The notes under the pieces are model-generated. The model was not told the DNA's origin. It saw only the letters and a program-made list of their open reading frames with translations, and made no database searches. From assembly GCA_949316495.1 (NCBI GenBank), contig OX439010.1, positions 6,674,001 to 6,738,000 of the forward strand: a stretch of 64,000 nucleotides of DNA, in the 5' to 3' direction. The stretch is from Amphiduros pacificus. Lineage: Eukaryota; Annelida; Polychaeta; Phyllodocida; Hesionidae. Position numbers and translations under genes: made by a program. The number at the start of each line of letters is the position of its first letter. The stretch's first letter is position 1. Positions 39,515 to 50,752 of the stretch are shown here, in pieces.

Positions 39515-41329
39515 TCTGGTCGCCAAGCTGTTAAATCACGTGATACACTGAGTGACCCGGATACTCCCGGTCGAGATATTCTTGCATGCTTACATGCAAA
39601 TGTGCACGATTTTATCAAATAATCTTTTCATACTTTCTGATGATCTTAAGAGCAAAAACCTTTGAACTTTCGTCAATGAGGTCAAGTAATAAAATCGTTA
39701 ATAAAACATAGAGCATATGGTTTGGGCGTTACCAAATTTCCATGATATAAATTTGTGCCACTCCTGTACATAGCTATTCCACACACTCTTTGGCACAGGA
39801 GGTTAAAAATAGTACATTTTGTAAGCGATCATATTGTAAGCGCCCACATCAAAGGGAGATGGGGTAATTATGAGCTGTTTATGGGGTCTAATGATGTTTT
39901 CATCCCAATTTGTATAGTGACACTTCAGATCACACTTCTGTCTCAGACGTATCATACCCCAGAAAACATGACATATTTTATGCAACTGACAGGAAATAGT
40001 TCCATTTCATCCGTCATAACTGAGGAGCTGTGCCATAGTTTTTCTAAGATTTGGATGGAGCAATATTGTAGTGTGAGAATTAAAAACTTGTTTGATGCAA
40101 AATGACTAGCAAAAACTTTCCACAAAAACTCAAAACTTTAGGGATGGACTTCTTCCTGATCATGTAAAAAATAAGAAAATATCATACCCAGGAATATATA
40201 GAATTGTTGGACAGGCTGTCCAGAGTGGCATAGAAATGTATCATGAAAATTTGGCGTTACCCTATGATATTATGTAATGTGCATCGTCTTTTTCACCAGG
40301 GAATATTATAGATCTTTTGTCTCTCATTTTCACACTTCCATGCAGTATCTCCACTAACATATCAATGGATAGTTGACGCTCACCACTGTGAGGAGTGTGC
40401 TCCACTGAAACTGATTTGATGAGTTCAGCGAATTGATATCAGTGCATAGATGTTTGTCGAACAGGATAAGGTATGGCCTTATGATCATTACGCAGTATAG
40501 TCATGGAGTGATAAGAGACGATTATCCAAGTAATGAACGAGTGGCCATATTTTATCTGTTTTCAAATATAGACTTACAAGACACTGAAAATGATTCGATT
40601 ACATGATCTGAAGTTCAGTAAATTGATGTCAGTGCATGAATTTATATTTCATGCCTGTAATCAATTTCAATTTCTCCAAATTTCAAAATCATTATTTTCA
40701 AGTGAACAGACAAAGCCATTTATTTTAAATCACACTTTGGATTGGAAATAAATGAGCCTTGATTTCACCACTGACAATCATGATTATTTCAACACTGACA
40801 ATCACACAATTATCATAACAAGCACTATCAAAACTGAAATATATAAAATACATATCTTTATTGTGAGGTAAGCTCAGATTTTTTTGTTGATAACAACTGG
40901 CAAATCACAAGTCTCCAAAGATTAGTTTTAAATTTATTTATTTTCTTTAATTTAAAACTAAATCAAACATGAATTACTATTATGAATCAGGAGTTGTTGC
41001 AAAGTTTTAATGTATTGTGTCACAGTCTTTCATTCAATATTATCAAAGATTTTCTTAAGAAATTATAGAAATCTAAACCTTGAATTACTGGCCTCCAGGT
41101 TGCATAATAGGCATGTCTCATTTCATGTCCACAGTAAGTTTATAGGGGCATGACGTGATATAAAGTGCATCAATACCGATCTATGATTGGCTAGAGAAAC
41201 TAGGCCATATTTTAAACATAACCCCATGGGTTGACAGCTCTGCTGACTTGAATGAGAACACATGGACTGAGATAAAGTGTAACTAGCAAACAGGTTGTGG
41301 GTTTTCCATATAAGATCCCAATTCAGTTT
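39515..41329. other. No feature seen
   Basis: AT-rich flank of the composite element. The 116-codon frame at 39,755-40,105 shows no recognisable domain. Confidence 0.55.
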
Positions 41330-41549
41330 TGGTGAGATATTCATTGATATCTTGTAAATCATTATCTTGTTACCAAAGCAATACTTCATGCATACAATTT
41401 GTGACTTAGAGGTCACTGCATTAAGGTCAATGGATGCAGGGGCAAAATAAAACTGAGTGCTCAACTGCACCTTGTGGTTGTCAGGCATGCTCGATATTTA
41501 TTATCATCACTCATGAGATCAAGATGTTGTATGTGCAAAGGTCTAATTC

Positions 41550-41750
41550 TATCTATTTTCCATTAGGCTCAGTTTTATAGTTTTATTCCATTTTGTTATG
41601 ATCTTTTCAAAAATCTAATAGCTATCACTAAGTTGTCAATGAGGCTACCATTTTTAATAACATAGAAATATTAGCCAATGAGAATCGAGATAACAAATTT
41701 GATATGTAACATTCATTTTGATTGGTCAAAATCATCATTTCTGTACACCA
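41550..41750 (-). repeat. Dispersed repeat A, copy 3 (inverted)
   Basis: On the minus strand: CCAATCAAAATGAATGTTAC, CGATTCTCATTGGCTAATAT, TGACAACTTAGTGATAGCTA and GAGCCTAATGGAAAATAGAT, each with a close partner at 19,820-19,990. Confidence 0.65.
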
Positions 41751-41905
41751 AGTTTTAATTTCCCCTTCGTTGCGGAGATATGTTCTGTACAAAATGAGAG
41801 ACCTCGAGGTCACTGCAGTAAGGTCAATCTTGACACCACAAAGATTTGAAAGAATCTGAATCTTAACCTTTATATCGACTTCTAATAAAATTTGAAACAT
41901 ACATT
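41740..41905 (+). repeat. Dispersed repeat B, copy 2
   Basis: GCGGAGATATGTTCTGTACA, GTCACTGCAGTAAGGTCAAT and AAAGAATCTGAATCTTAACC. A shorter third copy lies at 41,330-41,480 (GTCACTGCATTAAGGTCAAT). Here repeat B follows the inverted repeat A copy directly. Confidence 0.6.
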
Positions 41906-42492
41906 ACTTTCGTTGGACTCGCAAAGGTTTGATGTGTTTTAATAAGGTCTAAATTGGATTTGTGGTCAGAGAAAAAGTTACATTTTGACTTCACCCACTT
42001 TGCACCTGGTATGGATCTCTGTAAATGAAATTATCCTTTTCTGAACATGATAGTTGTGAAGGTTCTCAACAAAAACATGGGCGGCCATATTGAACATGTC
42101 ATGAACATGCCAAGTGATGTATGACATCAGATTGATTTGAAACCAATACTGATTGGTTGATTGATCTAGATTTTGGGGGACACCCAGTATTACCCCATGA
42201 CATGTTCCCATGTCAGGTGACATAACAAAATGCCTTCTTGGATTCCCTCAGAATGAAGCGATGTTGTGTGCATTGGGAATTTTATCATTTTGCTGGTACT
42301 CAGGAATTACTCATTTTGTTTGTAAAAGAGAGAGATAAACCTGACACAAAACACAGAAGTGTTCAAGAACTTGTGCTCTGCACAATTCGTCTTTCAAGGC
42401 TAATAAAAGCCCCTAACAGTCCCTAACAGCCCCAATTATAGTCACACCCGTATAACAGCCCCTAATAGTTTGACACACGTATAAGAGCTCTT

Positions 42493-42556
42493 TTAGTCTG
42501 TGCTGTAAAATGCCTTCAGTTCCCTCTGTATCTCTCTGGACAGTGGCGCAGCACAC
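42493..42556 (-). CDS. LARGE-like gene, terminal coding exon and stop
   Basis: 64 bp after the acceptor TTCATTCTCCAG, entered in phase 2. It reads CAAPLSREIQRELKAFYSTD and then TAA. LARGE ends [20 protein letters not shown] plus about 16 further residues, so this C-terminus is shorter. I see no clear AATAAA on the minus strand within the next 300 bases. Confidence 0.85.
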
Positions 42557-42667
42557 CTGGAGAATGAATAAAAGTCTTCATGAAGTTATCAGTTAGGGTC
42601 ATCTTTAAAATTTCTCACACAGATAAATTAAGAGGACGTAGTGTTGAACAAACCAATATACAAGCCG

Positions 42668-42672
<5 letters not shown>

Positions 42673-42762
<90 letters not shown>
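42673..42762. repeat. (TA)n microsatellite
   Basis: TA repeat broken once by ATCATAT at 42,700. It lies in the last intron of the LARGE-like gene. Confidence 0.98.
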
Positions 42763-42764
<2 letters not shown>

Positions 42765-42824
42765 TCGCTTTCTTTTACTATGTGTTTGTTTATATTCAAA
42801 TTACAGTTTGTAATTAATCATTAC

Positions 42825-42923
42825 CTGCCAAACTTTGCATTCCTTGACAAATTGATATTCCCTGTACTAACTGGGTGAGGAAGGTGGAGTAGATACATTC
42901 CATCCACAACCACAAATCTATAA
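42825..42923 (-). CDS. LARGE-like gene, GT49 exon with HxPH
   Basis: 99 bp, phase 2/2, acceptor TTATTTGCAG, donor GGCAG/GTAATG. With the carried-over bases it reads GYRFVVVDGMYLLHLPHPVS then TGNINLSRNAKFG, matching LARGE [20 protein letters not shown] then FDITKFRSNKQY. The H-x-P-H motif typical of this family is kept. Confidence 0.9.
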
Positions 42924-43895
42924 CTGCAAATAAATCAGACACACTCCAATTATAAACAAGTAAATTAAGTCTGAAGTTCTTATGGCTGGATACGATGTGA
43001 TCATTCACTTAATTTTCAAATAATCAAATTAATGTCTTATTTCGGGTGCATCAAAACACACATTTATTATCTTATCAATACCTTTAATATATTTGCTCAA
43101 CGTACTATTTATAAATGCGCAGGTACAAAGCATAAGCTTTGATAGGAATATCTTTCACACTTATTTTTCATGTTCTTATATTCTTTATTAATGAAATAAT
43201 CAGTTTCAATTTTATTATTTACTTATTTGTGAAAAAAAATATTTTCTAGATTTACATTTAAAGAAGAGTTTTCACGTATTTCTATACAATATGTTAAAAA
43301 TATGATTATTTTTTCCACAATACTATCATTTATGTTTCCAATATTCATTGTTATTCCACTCAATGAATGTGAACACAAACCAGGGAAACCATTGAACATG
43401 CCCTGATACAGTCGCTGTATTTCATAGACACTCTAGAGCATGTTTTAAGAATGATTTGATTTCACTGATACTTTATCCACAATTAACTACATTTAAAATG
43501 TTTGTCAAGTCGAATCACTGACTTGCTATATTTGTTATATTTCAAAAACTGATGGAACCCATCGTCCATGAAGGTCGTGGAATATTCTTTCTTCTATATT
43601 TGATATTCAAATGAAGAATATGCTTCACATTGCGAAATTAATACCTATTAAATCTACTACTATGAAGTTTGTAGGATATTTCTCTCCTATATTCCAAAAG
43701 AAAACATCCAACGAACTTAACTTGATAATTATATCTCTGCAGGTTTGAAGACATACATCTTACAGTAATCAAGATGAAGACATTTGGTAAGGTCAAAAGG
43801 TCACTGAGCTTTTGAGCACCAATAAAGCCTAAAATAATTATAACACATTTTGGTATCTCCTATGAAGGTATTTCAATGAACCTGTTCAAACAAAC

Positions 43896-44023
43896 CCCAT
43901 GAGGTACAGATGATAGCTGTAAACAATCTTATCTGCCATTCGCTCCAGGAGAAGTTCATCAAATATGGGCATACCCTCGGTCTGAAGCACAACGTAAGGC
44001 TCAAATGCATCTCTGAACTTGAC
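43896..44023 (-). CDS. LARGE-like gene, GT49 exon with altered G-W-N-K segment
   Basis: 128 bp, phase 0 to 2, acceptor ATTTTGCAG, donor ATGGG/GTTTGTTTG. It reads VKFRDAFEPYVVLQTEGMPI then FDELLLERMADKIVYSYHLY. LARGE has [20 protein letters not shown] then DRRFVGFGWNKVAHIMEL. F-E-P-Y-V-V is kept, but the strongly conserved F-V-G-F-G-W-N-K becomes L-L-L-E-R-M-A-D-K. The donor was chosen because it gives phase 2, which the next exon needs. Confidence 0.88.
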
Positions 44024-44283
44024 CTGCAAAATATAGCAATAAATGTGACATTAATTGAACAAGATTAATTAATCTCAAGAGGATGTATTATCTTTCTCAA
44101 TAGATAAAGCTTTACAGTTATTTGGGTTATATCAGAGCCCAGACATGCTTGCCACTGAGACACAATGCCATGCTCCTTTGAGGACAGGATATATCTTATG
44201 CCTTATTTCAAAGACAAATTAACACAAATCACGGCTCTCTTGAGAGAATTGTTCATTTTAAATCATTGTTTCTGTTAATTTAC

Positions 44284-44395
44284 AGCAAACGTTGTTGTCA
44301 GCAAACGTTGTTGTCAGCAAACGTTGTTGTCAGCAAACCTGTTGTCAGCAAACGTTGTTGTCAGCAAACCTGTTGTCAGCAAACGTTGTTGTCAG
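44284..44395 (+). repeat. 16-bp CAGCAAACGTTGTTGT repeat
   Basis: Seven copies, two shortened to CAGCAAACCTGTTGT, in a LARGE-like intron and not at a splice site. Confidence 0.93.
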
Positions 44396-44954
44396 CAGCT
44401 GGTAAACAGTTGCTGTAGTTTTGCAGCAAAAGTAAGTGCTTTACATAGATAAACTGCCTAACCTTCACTATATTTGTGAAAATCTCATTTGACGTCATAT
44501 TCTAATAAGATAAGATAACATATCGTCAAAATTCATATTATTCTCCTGGTAATCTCTGGAGATAACTTTTTCAAGGTTTGGAAAAGTTGGAAAACAAAAT
44601 GATATGTAAAGTTCATCTTTTCTAATATTTGAAGAGGGTCTGTTTAGACACTTCATCTTCAAGATGGATTCATATATCATGACTTTACAATAAAGAAATT
44701 GAGGCCATAAATAGTGTCATTTCTAGAATCGGTGTTTTAAGATATGTTTACGTCCCAGTGGATTGATAAAATAGAAGCTGTCAAAAAGGTTGCTATTGAT
44801 TTTAGAATATTGTTATATTATCTGCTGTAGAAAAGCAATAAATACCGTTGTTATGGAAACACCGGAAACTTGTTATTCCACAATCATTAAAGCATGAGCT
44901 ACTGGTTTGGAAGGCAACTGGCTTTTATGAAAATCACATGTTTCTTAACCATAT

Positions 44955-45081
44955 ACTTGTAAGGTTCTTGCCCCTACAGTAATATATTGCCTCTTACTTC
45001 ATATGGTTCTTGCCCCTACAGTAATATATTGGCTCTTACCTCATATGGTTCTTGCCCCTACAGTAATATATTGGCTCTTAC
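44955..45081 (-). repeat. 42-bp repeat carrying the exon donor site
   Basis: Three units directly after exon 45,082-45,157. On the minus strand each contains GAACCATATGAG/GTAAGAG, copying 12 exon bases and the donor. The most distal copy has mutated (GAAGTAAGAGG). All remaining donors would leave the exon in the same way only if the first is used; later ones would add intron-derived codons. Confidence 0.85.
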
Positions 45082-45157
45082 CTCATATGGTTCCGTTGAA
45101 ACTTTCCAGTGATCAAAATTTGTGGGTTTATGACCCAAGTTCCAACCTCGATACATT
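45082..45157 (-). CDS. LARGE-like gene, GT49 exon
   Basis: 76 bp, enters in phase 2 (completing AAA) and leaves in phase 0, acceptor CTATAACAG, donor TATGAG/GTAAGAGCC. It reads MYRGWNLGHKPTNFDHWKVS then TEPYE. LARGE has [20 protein letters not shown] then TTPYR, with the G-H-x-P-T-N-F-x-x-W block unchanged. The donor, with 12 exon bases, is copied in the 42-bp array that follows (44,955-45,081). Confidence 0.93.
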
Positions 45158-46465
45158 CTGTTATAGAAAAAAAGAATTGATAGACTACATTTAAGATGAA
45201 TATTCACTTTGATGATTGTGGCATATTTTAATGATTAACACTTAAAGCATTCATGAAACCACAGTGGTCACAGGCAATTGTACAGAGGTTTGAGGTATGT
45301 GCAAATGATATGTGGCCACGAAACTGTGATACAAGCGAGCTATCTCACTAACATCAACCAAAATACACTGACCATGGTTATTGTGTTTCGCTAAAAGTGC
45401 CAAGTACTGCCCGTACTCTTTTGACCACCAGGTGGCCATGTGTACACAATCACGTGACCTCTGTTGTGGGTTGTCAGGGTGTTAGGCTTGTACCAATGGA
45501 GAAACATTAATGGACAAACAGGGCTCTGTAAGCCAATTTACTCCATTGTCCCAAACGTTAGGTGCCCCACTGTTAAGAAGACTTCACCAAGCAGGTATTT
45601 GCGCAAGATCACTGGTCAGCTAAACAAAGTTTGTTGACAAAGTGTCCAATAGATGATTTGGATTTTAGCAAAAGACTCATCCACTTTCAAATGGCAGAGA
45701 AATTTATGTAGGGGAAATATGACGGGTAATAACTTTTGATTGCAAAGGTATAAACATTTATATTATGCAAATGAGTGCATGAAAACCTCATTTCCTGAAT
45801 GCTTTAAACTAAATGGGCTGTCCTTTCAAGGATCTTTTGCATGATAATTCAAAGTCAACACTATCTGCTATAAGTAGGTCTCGTCATGACATGACTGTAA
45901 TAATATTGAAAAATATGTAAATCTCTAACATTTCTTGATGAAAAGAAAATGATTTTGAGGTCTGATGTTAGCGCCAGTGTCACACACCAGAAGGACACCC
46001 TTTATGGCCTAATGTTTGCCATCGGAGATATTCTAGTCAATGGGCTGCATGCTTCACATTTCATTACCAGATTGACAGAAGTCCCGAATGTGTTCAACAT
46101 AACATAAAAGACTGATTTGCCACAATGGTGTTGTTTCGATATTCTGACAAACTCATGTATACATGCCAACTGACAAAGTAAAGTATAAAATCGAAAAAGG
46201 GGGGGGGGGCTCTACCTTTGGACAAAATCTCAATGTTGACAATAATTTCAAGTAGGAATACATGTCTGGGACAGAATGGTTGTGAAAGTATCTAGTTGAT
46301 CTATTGCCATGGACATTGCCATGTATGCATACCCTGACAAAGGGTGATTCTAAAACCTTACCTGCTTATAGTTCCATTTACATCAACTCCATTCTATCAC
46401 ACCAACTGGTCATGCATTTTATGAAACAAAAATATAAAATACTAAAAGGAAGGTGCTTCACTTAC

Positions 46466-46572
46466 TTATATCCGTCTAATCGTTTTTCTTTCCAAGCATC
46501 TAATACTTGGGATTTATTGATAGGAAATGATGTTAAATTATTAAATGCCTCCAGGGAAGGCACCACAAAAGC
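46466..46572 (-). CDS. LARGE-like gene, GT49 exon
   Basis: 107 bp, enters phase 0 and leaves phase 2, acceptor ATACTTGCAG, donor TATAA/GTAAGTG. It reads AFVVPSLEAFNNLTSFPINK then SQVLDAWKEKRLDGY. This matches LARGE [20 protein letters not shown] then AELLSMLDMGTLFTF, with V-P-x-x-E kept. Confidence 0.9.
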
Positions 46573-46710
46573 CTGCAAGTATAGGTGACTATAGTTCAGA
46601 GCATAACAACACTTCACAAAAACACTTGCAAAAACATTTCAGGTATACCAGTGCTAATTACTTCTTTATCAAAACATCTTTTAGTGCATTGTGGGACTCT
46701 AACGTGCAAT

Positions 46711-46941
46711 ACAGATACATACCACTCTATGACATTGTGGGACAGATACATACCACTCTATGACATTGTGGGACAGATACATACCACTCTATGACATTGT
46801 GGGACAGATACATACCACTCTATGACATTGTGGGACAGATACATACCACTCTATGACATTGTGGGACAGATACATACCACTCTATGACATTGTGGGACAG
46901 ATACATACCACTCTATGACATTGTAGGACACAGATACATAC
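46711..46941 (-). repeat. 31-bp minisatellite carrying the exon donor site
   Basis: About seven units. On the minus strand each has AGAGTG/GTATGTATCTG, identical to the donor of exon 46,942-47,091. Units are nearly identical, so expansion is recent or homogenised. The copy next to the exon differs slightly (TGTGTCC for TGTCCC). Confidence 0.9.
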
Positions 46942-47091
46942 CACTCTTTTGGTATTTAAAGTACTAAACAGCTCAATCAGATATTCGTAACCGCCAGGCA
47001 TTGGTACCAGATCCACATCCACAAAGAAGGTAAATGAAGACGTAATATGTTGTATTGCCACATTGCGCAGATAGTTGATGGGGTAGTATCT
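46942..47091 (-). CDS. LARGE-like gene, GT49 DxD exon
   Basis: 150 bp, phase 0/0, acceptor AAATTTCAG, donor AGAGTG/GTATGTATC. It reads RYYPINYLRNVAIQHITSSF, then TFFVDVDLVPMPGGYEYLIE and LFSTLNTKRV. LARGE has [20 protein letters not shown] then [20 protein letters not shown]. The D-V-D metal-binding motif of the GT49 glucuronyltransferase domain is intact. The donor is repeated in the 31-bp array that follows (46,711-46,941). Confidence 0.93.
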
Positions 47092-47394
47092 CTGAAATTT
47101 CTTTGACTTTAACATTTTGTTCTTTGTCTTAAAATTTTAGTTAAATGACTCTATTGGTAAAACGAATCAAACTTATCGTGAATTTCATGTTATGTCCGTC
47201 TAAAACAAGACAATGTCAGACATGATATTATTCAGATGAATTTTCAGTTGAAACGCACACACATTCAGTGCCCGAGTTGGAGAATTGGACTACCAATCCA
47301 TTTTCTTTTCTAACTTGTGAAACCATTACAAAAATATACTTTTAGGATGCAACACAAACGATTTTATAAAAAAAATATTGTCGAGATTTTAATA

Positions 47395-48236
47395 TTAGCC
47401 GGTCTACTAGCCAACTCCATCTAGCGGCAGATAAATCTGTGGTCTGATTGGAGGTTGGTAAGCTCTATACAAGTATGTAAAGTGAGGAGTAGAGCTTACC
47501 AACCTCCAATCAGGCCAAGTCCAGATGGGAGCTTCAGGGCCTCAGGTTTGTTACGTAAGAGCCGTTCTGATTGGTTTATTCCAATGAATTTCCTGACTGG
47601 TTAATCTATTAATATATTGGTGGAAGCCCTCCCCTGTATGGTTCGACTATTAATAGATTGGTGGAATCCCTTTAGGGCATGTTGGGGTATTCAGTTTTGT
47701 TTTTTATGTATCCACTTTGCTGAAAGTGTTTAGTCATAATAAGTTTTTATTAAAATTTCATATTGATAATATTAAGTTGAAGTATTCAACTGGTCAAGTT
47801 TAGAAAAAAATGACATCATGGAATCTAACAGGAATTTAGATTGTTAGATTGAGCGAAATGGCCACTGCTCTCAACCAGCTTTACAAGATCGCACAGATTT
47901 ATCTGCCGCTAGAGCCACGGGCCGTGGCGCAGTTGATTAGAGCGCCAGCTTATTAGCACCAGTTCCTCTGTGGTGATCCAAAGGTTGTGGGTTCGAACCC
48001 CGGCCATGCCGGGATTAACTCATGATACAATTTCCCATATGAGCTAAGGCCCGTGCCTAAAGGGTTAACCCGTTGTCCTTGTAAATCTGTGACCATATCT
48101 GTGACTATATCTGCTACAAGTAGGTCTCATCACGAAATGACTGAAATAATATTGAAAGTGATGTAAAACCCCAAACAAGCAAACAAACAAACAAACAAAT
48201 CTGCCGCTAGATGGAGTTGGCTGGTAGACCGGCTAA
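47395..48236. mobile_element. MITE with 47-bp inverted ends, split by a SINE
   Basis: The left end starts TTAGCCGGTCTAC and continues to ATAAATCTGTG at 47,441. The right end is its inverse, 47,892-47,913 continued at 48,212-48,236 after the SINE. Flanking TA bases fit a TA target but do not prove it. A second hairpin lies inside at 47,445-47,516 (TTGGAGGTTGGTAAGCTCTA and its inverse). No transposase is present. Without the SINE it is about 540 bp. It sits in the LARGE-like gene, 24 bp from a splice donor. Confidence 0.8.
47914..48198 (+). mobile_element. tRNA-derived SINE inside the MITE
   Basis: The head has an A box (TGGCGCAGTTGATTAGAGCG) and a B box (GGTTCGAACCC), followed by a tRNA-unrelated body and an (AAAC)n tail. 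A 13-bp target duplication, ATCTGCCGCTAGA, lies at 47,901-47,913 and 48,199-48,211. It differs from the 33.8-kb copy by scattered substitutions and a body deletion of about 40 bp near 48,095. Confidence 0.9.
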
Positions 48237-48260
48237 AGTGAGGAGTATATCGATACTCAC

Positions 48261-48716
48261 ATCCTTCCGGTAGACAAGATGGTAGTCTATATTCTTCCGG
48301 TTCCGCAATGCCCTGGAGTATGTGACCATGCTGAGAAGCTGGCGTGCCTGATCCTCTGTCACGTGCACGGCTACAGAGATTGGCCCATTCCAGTTTTCTG
48401 CTATCTTCTCAAACGCGACAAAACGATCCAAGGACATCTGCGTTGCCAAGGTGATATCTTGATGATCGGACACTGGTGCATTCTGAGATATGTAATATAA
48501 ATGCGTCCTCCTCTTTTGTGACATATGATAACGATAAATACTGCAGTCATCAGAAGAGTTGAACAATATTTCCTCTGTGGCGTCATTGAAGCATGTCGTC
48601 TGCGTTTGGCTGAGCAGGTGAGCATTCAAAGTGAGTATCGTGGATATCCTAGATTTATACCTTTCCAATCTGCCGTCGTGTGTGTAAGCATCGCTGTCCA
48701 TATTCCAAAATACAGC
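48261..48716 (-). CDS. LARGE-like gene, GT8/GT49 linker and start of GT49
   Basis: The longest exon (456 bp, 152 codons), acceptor ATTTGTAG, donor AAGGAT/GTGAGTATC, phase 0/0. It starts AVFWNMDSDAYTHDGRLERY (LARGE: VIHWNSPKKL and following). After a poorly conserved linker it carries RRTHLYYIS, DITLATQMSLDRFVAFEKIA, ENWNGPISVAVHVTEDQARQ and NIDYHLVYRKD. LARGE has [49 protein letters not shown] and NVGYHIVYKEG. This is the clearest single piece of evidence for family membership. A MITE ends 24 bp beyond the donor. Confidence 0.93.
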
Positions 48717-48794
48717 CTACAAATATATATCATATGCAAAGACACTGATTTAAAATTATTTGCTAAAGAGCAGATAAAATGACAAGTGTTGATA

Positions 48795-49110
48795 CACCTC
48801 AGGAGATGTGATGAGCATACACTAAGAACTCACCTTAGGCGATGTAATGAGCATACACTAAGAACTCACCTTAGGAGATGTATTTAGCATACACTGAGAA
48901 CTTTAGGAGATGTGTTGAGCATGCACTAAGAACACTAAGAACTCACCTTAGGAGATGTATTGAACATACACTAAGAACTCACCTTAGGAGATGTATTCAG
49001 CATACACTAAGAACTCACCTTAGGAGATGTATTGAGCATACACTGAGAACTCACCTTAGGAGATTTACTGAGCATATACTAAGGACACCAAGAACTCACC
49101 TTAGGAGGTG
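48795..49110 (-). repeat. 36-bp minisatellite carrying the exon donor site
   Basis: About eight units. On the minus strand each contains CTCCTAAG/GTGAGTTC, the last exon bases and first intron bases of exon 49,100-49,222. The unit thus spans the exon/intron border and has been copied into the intron. One or two units are shortened. The result is a run of near-identical strong 5' splice sites. Confidence 0.9.
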
Positions 49111-49222
49111 TATCCCCCAGACACAGCTGAAGGGGGAAGTCTGCTTCTGTCTTCACATTCCAGGCACAGGGCAAAGTATAGAGGTGAGCCTTTGAGCTGG
49201 ACAACAACTCACTCAGCTGTCC
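49100..49222 (-). CDS. LARGE-like gene, end of GT8 domain
   Basis: 123 bp, phase 0/0, acceptor GATAATTCAG, donor CCTAAG/GTGAGTTC. It reads GQLSELLSSSKAHLYTLPCA then WNVKTEADFPLQLCLGDTPPK. The L-P-C-A-W-N-V block matches LARGE L-P-C-F-W-N-V. The D-Q-D motif that precedes it in LARGE aligns with G-Q-L and the segment is shortened. The donor of this exon is the seed of the 36-bp array downstream (48,795-49,110). Confidence 0.85.
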
Positions 49223-50220
49223 CTGAATTATCAACACGGCAAGAAGTGCGGATCTCATAAGGTGCAATAACTCAATACATGGTAAGATGATTACATTAGT
49301 CATAAAAGTTACAATAAGTTAAACAATGCTCTTATATGCCCCTGTACTTGAAACATGTATGAATAGATTATTAACGCTGAATGTGTGTTGATATTTTCTC
49401 TTATGACATTAAGCCGCTAATAAAAAACTTTTCAAGCAGTCCATCGTGATGTGATGTGTTTTTCTTACAGACGAGAAACTACTGGACAGGTGAGGGATTA
49501 AAATTTTTAACTATATTGTTATTAAAGATGACAATATGATGAGGGTAAATTAAATTGACAAGATATAAATTCACAACATAAATCTAAAGAAAGTAGCTAT
49601 TATTATGAAGATAATGGCACGCATTTAACATAGTTGAATAACAAAAAGAACATGGTAATGCCATGGTTTTACTATAAGATTTGTTTCATTCCTCACTATT
49701 CAAGCATCAAGCTACAGTTCATTTATTTTCTTTTGCATGCAGTTCAATAATAAACCTCAGATGAATTGTAGATGAATTACCCTCATCATATCATATAACA
49801 GTCATTTCAGGGACCATTTAAAATCTTGATTGTAACTTTTTTCAATCTCAAAGAAAAATCTTGATATTGTCTATATAAATCATTTAATTAAAATGATAGA
49901 TTCATCTACATTTTTTAAAGATCAATATTGTTTCTTAAAAATCAAAACAAGTTTCATTTTCAGGTATTTGATCCAACTTTATATTTTAAGAATAGGGTAA
50001 TTTATAAACTGATAACCATTACCATAGTGAAACCTGTGCCTTTGGCTTATTTCTTTTCAAGGAAAAAACATGCCATGTGTACCGATAAACGGCTGGGAAT
50101 GCTGGCATCGCTGGCATCTATATATAGTGAGGAATGTTTTGGTCCCAAAATCTCTGTATGATATTTAATTAAAAGTAAATAAAAACTGAATGTGAGCAAA
50201 TAGATGAGCAAATCACATAC

Positions 50221-50319
50221 CCAGTTAGTAATGGCTGTTTCTTTGATTGTCTTTAACAATGAACTGGACCTCATCTTCCCAAGATCCAACAAGAGTACAT
50301 CTGCGTAATATTTATAATT
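50221..50319 (-). CDS. LARGE-like gene, GT8 exon
   Basis: 99 bp, phase 0/0, acceptor GATTTCAG, donor AACTGG/GTATGTGA. It encodes NYKYYADVLLLDLGKMRSSS then LLKTIKETAITNW, matching LARGE FNTGVILLLLDKLRKMKWEQ then MWRLTAERELMGM. In LARGE the segment opens with the conserved F-N-T-G-V. Here N-Y-K-Y-Y-A-D-V leaves the glycine missing, which adds to the signs of relaxed constraint on the first domain. Confidence 0.85.
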
Positions 50320-50752
50320 CTGAAATCATTTGACATTTGTTTATTAGTTTGAAATAATGAAACCCAGTTTGGGGATGATGAGTTCAAAGATCTCATGTTT
50401 TTTGTTGGCTGAGAGGAGGCAACCACATCTCACTATTTAGGATGCGTACAACTCTTACCATTTTTCTAGTCACTGGTATTATGTATAGATAAACAGAGCA
50501 ACTTTTTCTAATCTATTTCTGTGCATATTGAGGAAGAGATTGTAAATTAACAAGTCTATCTAAATTGTTTGGAATTTTCAGGTTGAGTACATTAAAGTCC
50601 ATTCCCAAAAACGAGAAACTAATGTACATTTTTAGAACAAGAGGTTGTTTTTGAGATATTAGTTAATGAGTCAACATGATGAAACGTTTTTTTTTTACAA
50701 ATATAAACCTCCAAAGAAAAGAGTAGATAGATTTATGTGGATTAAGACAAAC

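Noticed and set aside
39755-40105. 116-codon plus-strand frame as a gene
   Set aside because: No recognised domain, no splice or promoter context, composition like the surrounding non-coding DNA.
45251-45439. LARGE-like exon on the minus strand (MATWWSKEYGQYLALLAKHN)
   Set aside because: The neighbouring exons at 46,466-46,572 and 45,082-45,157 already join in phase and match LARGE without a gap.
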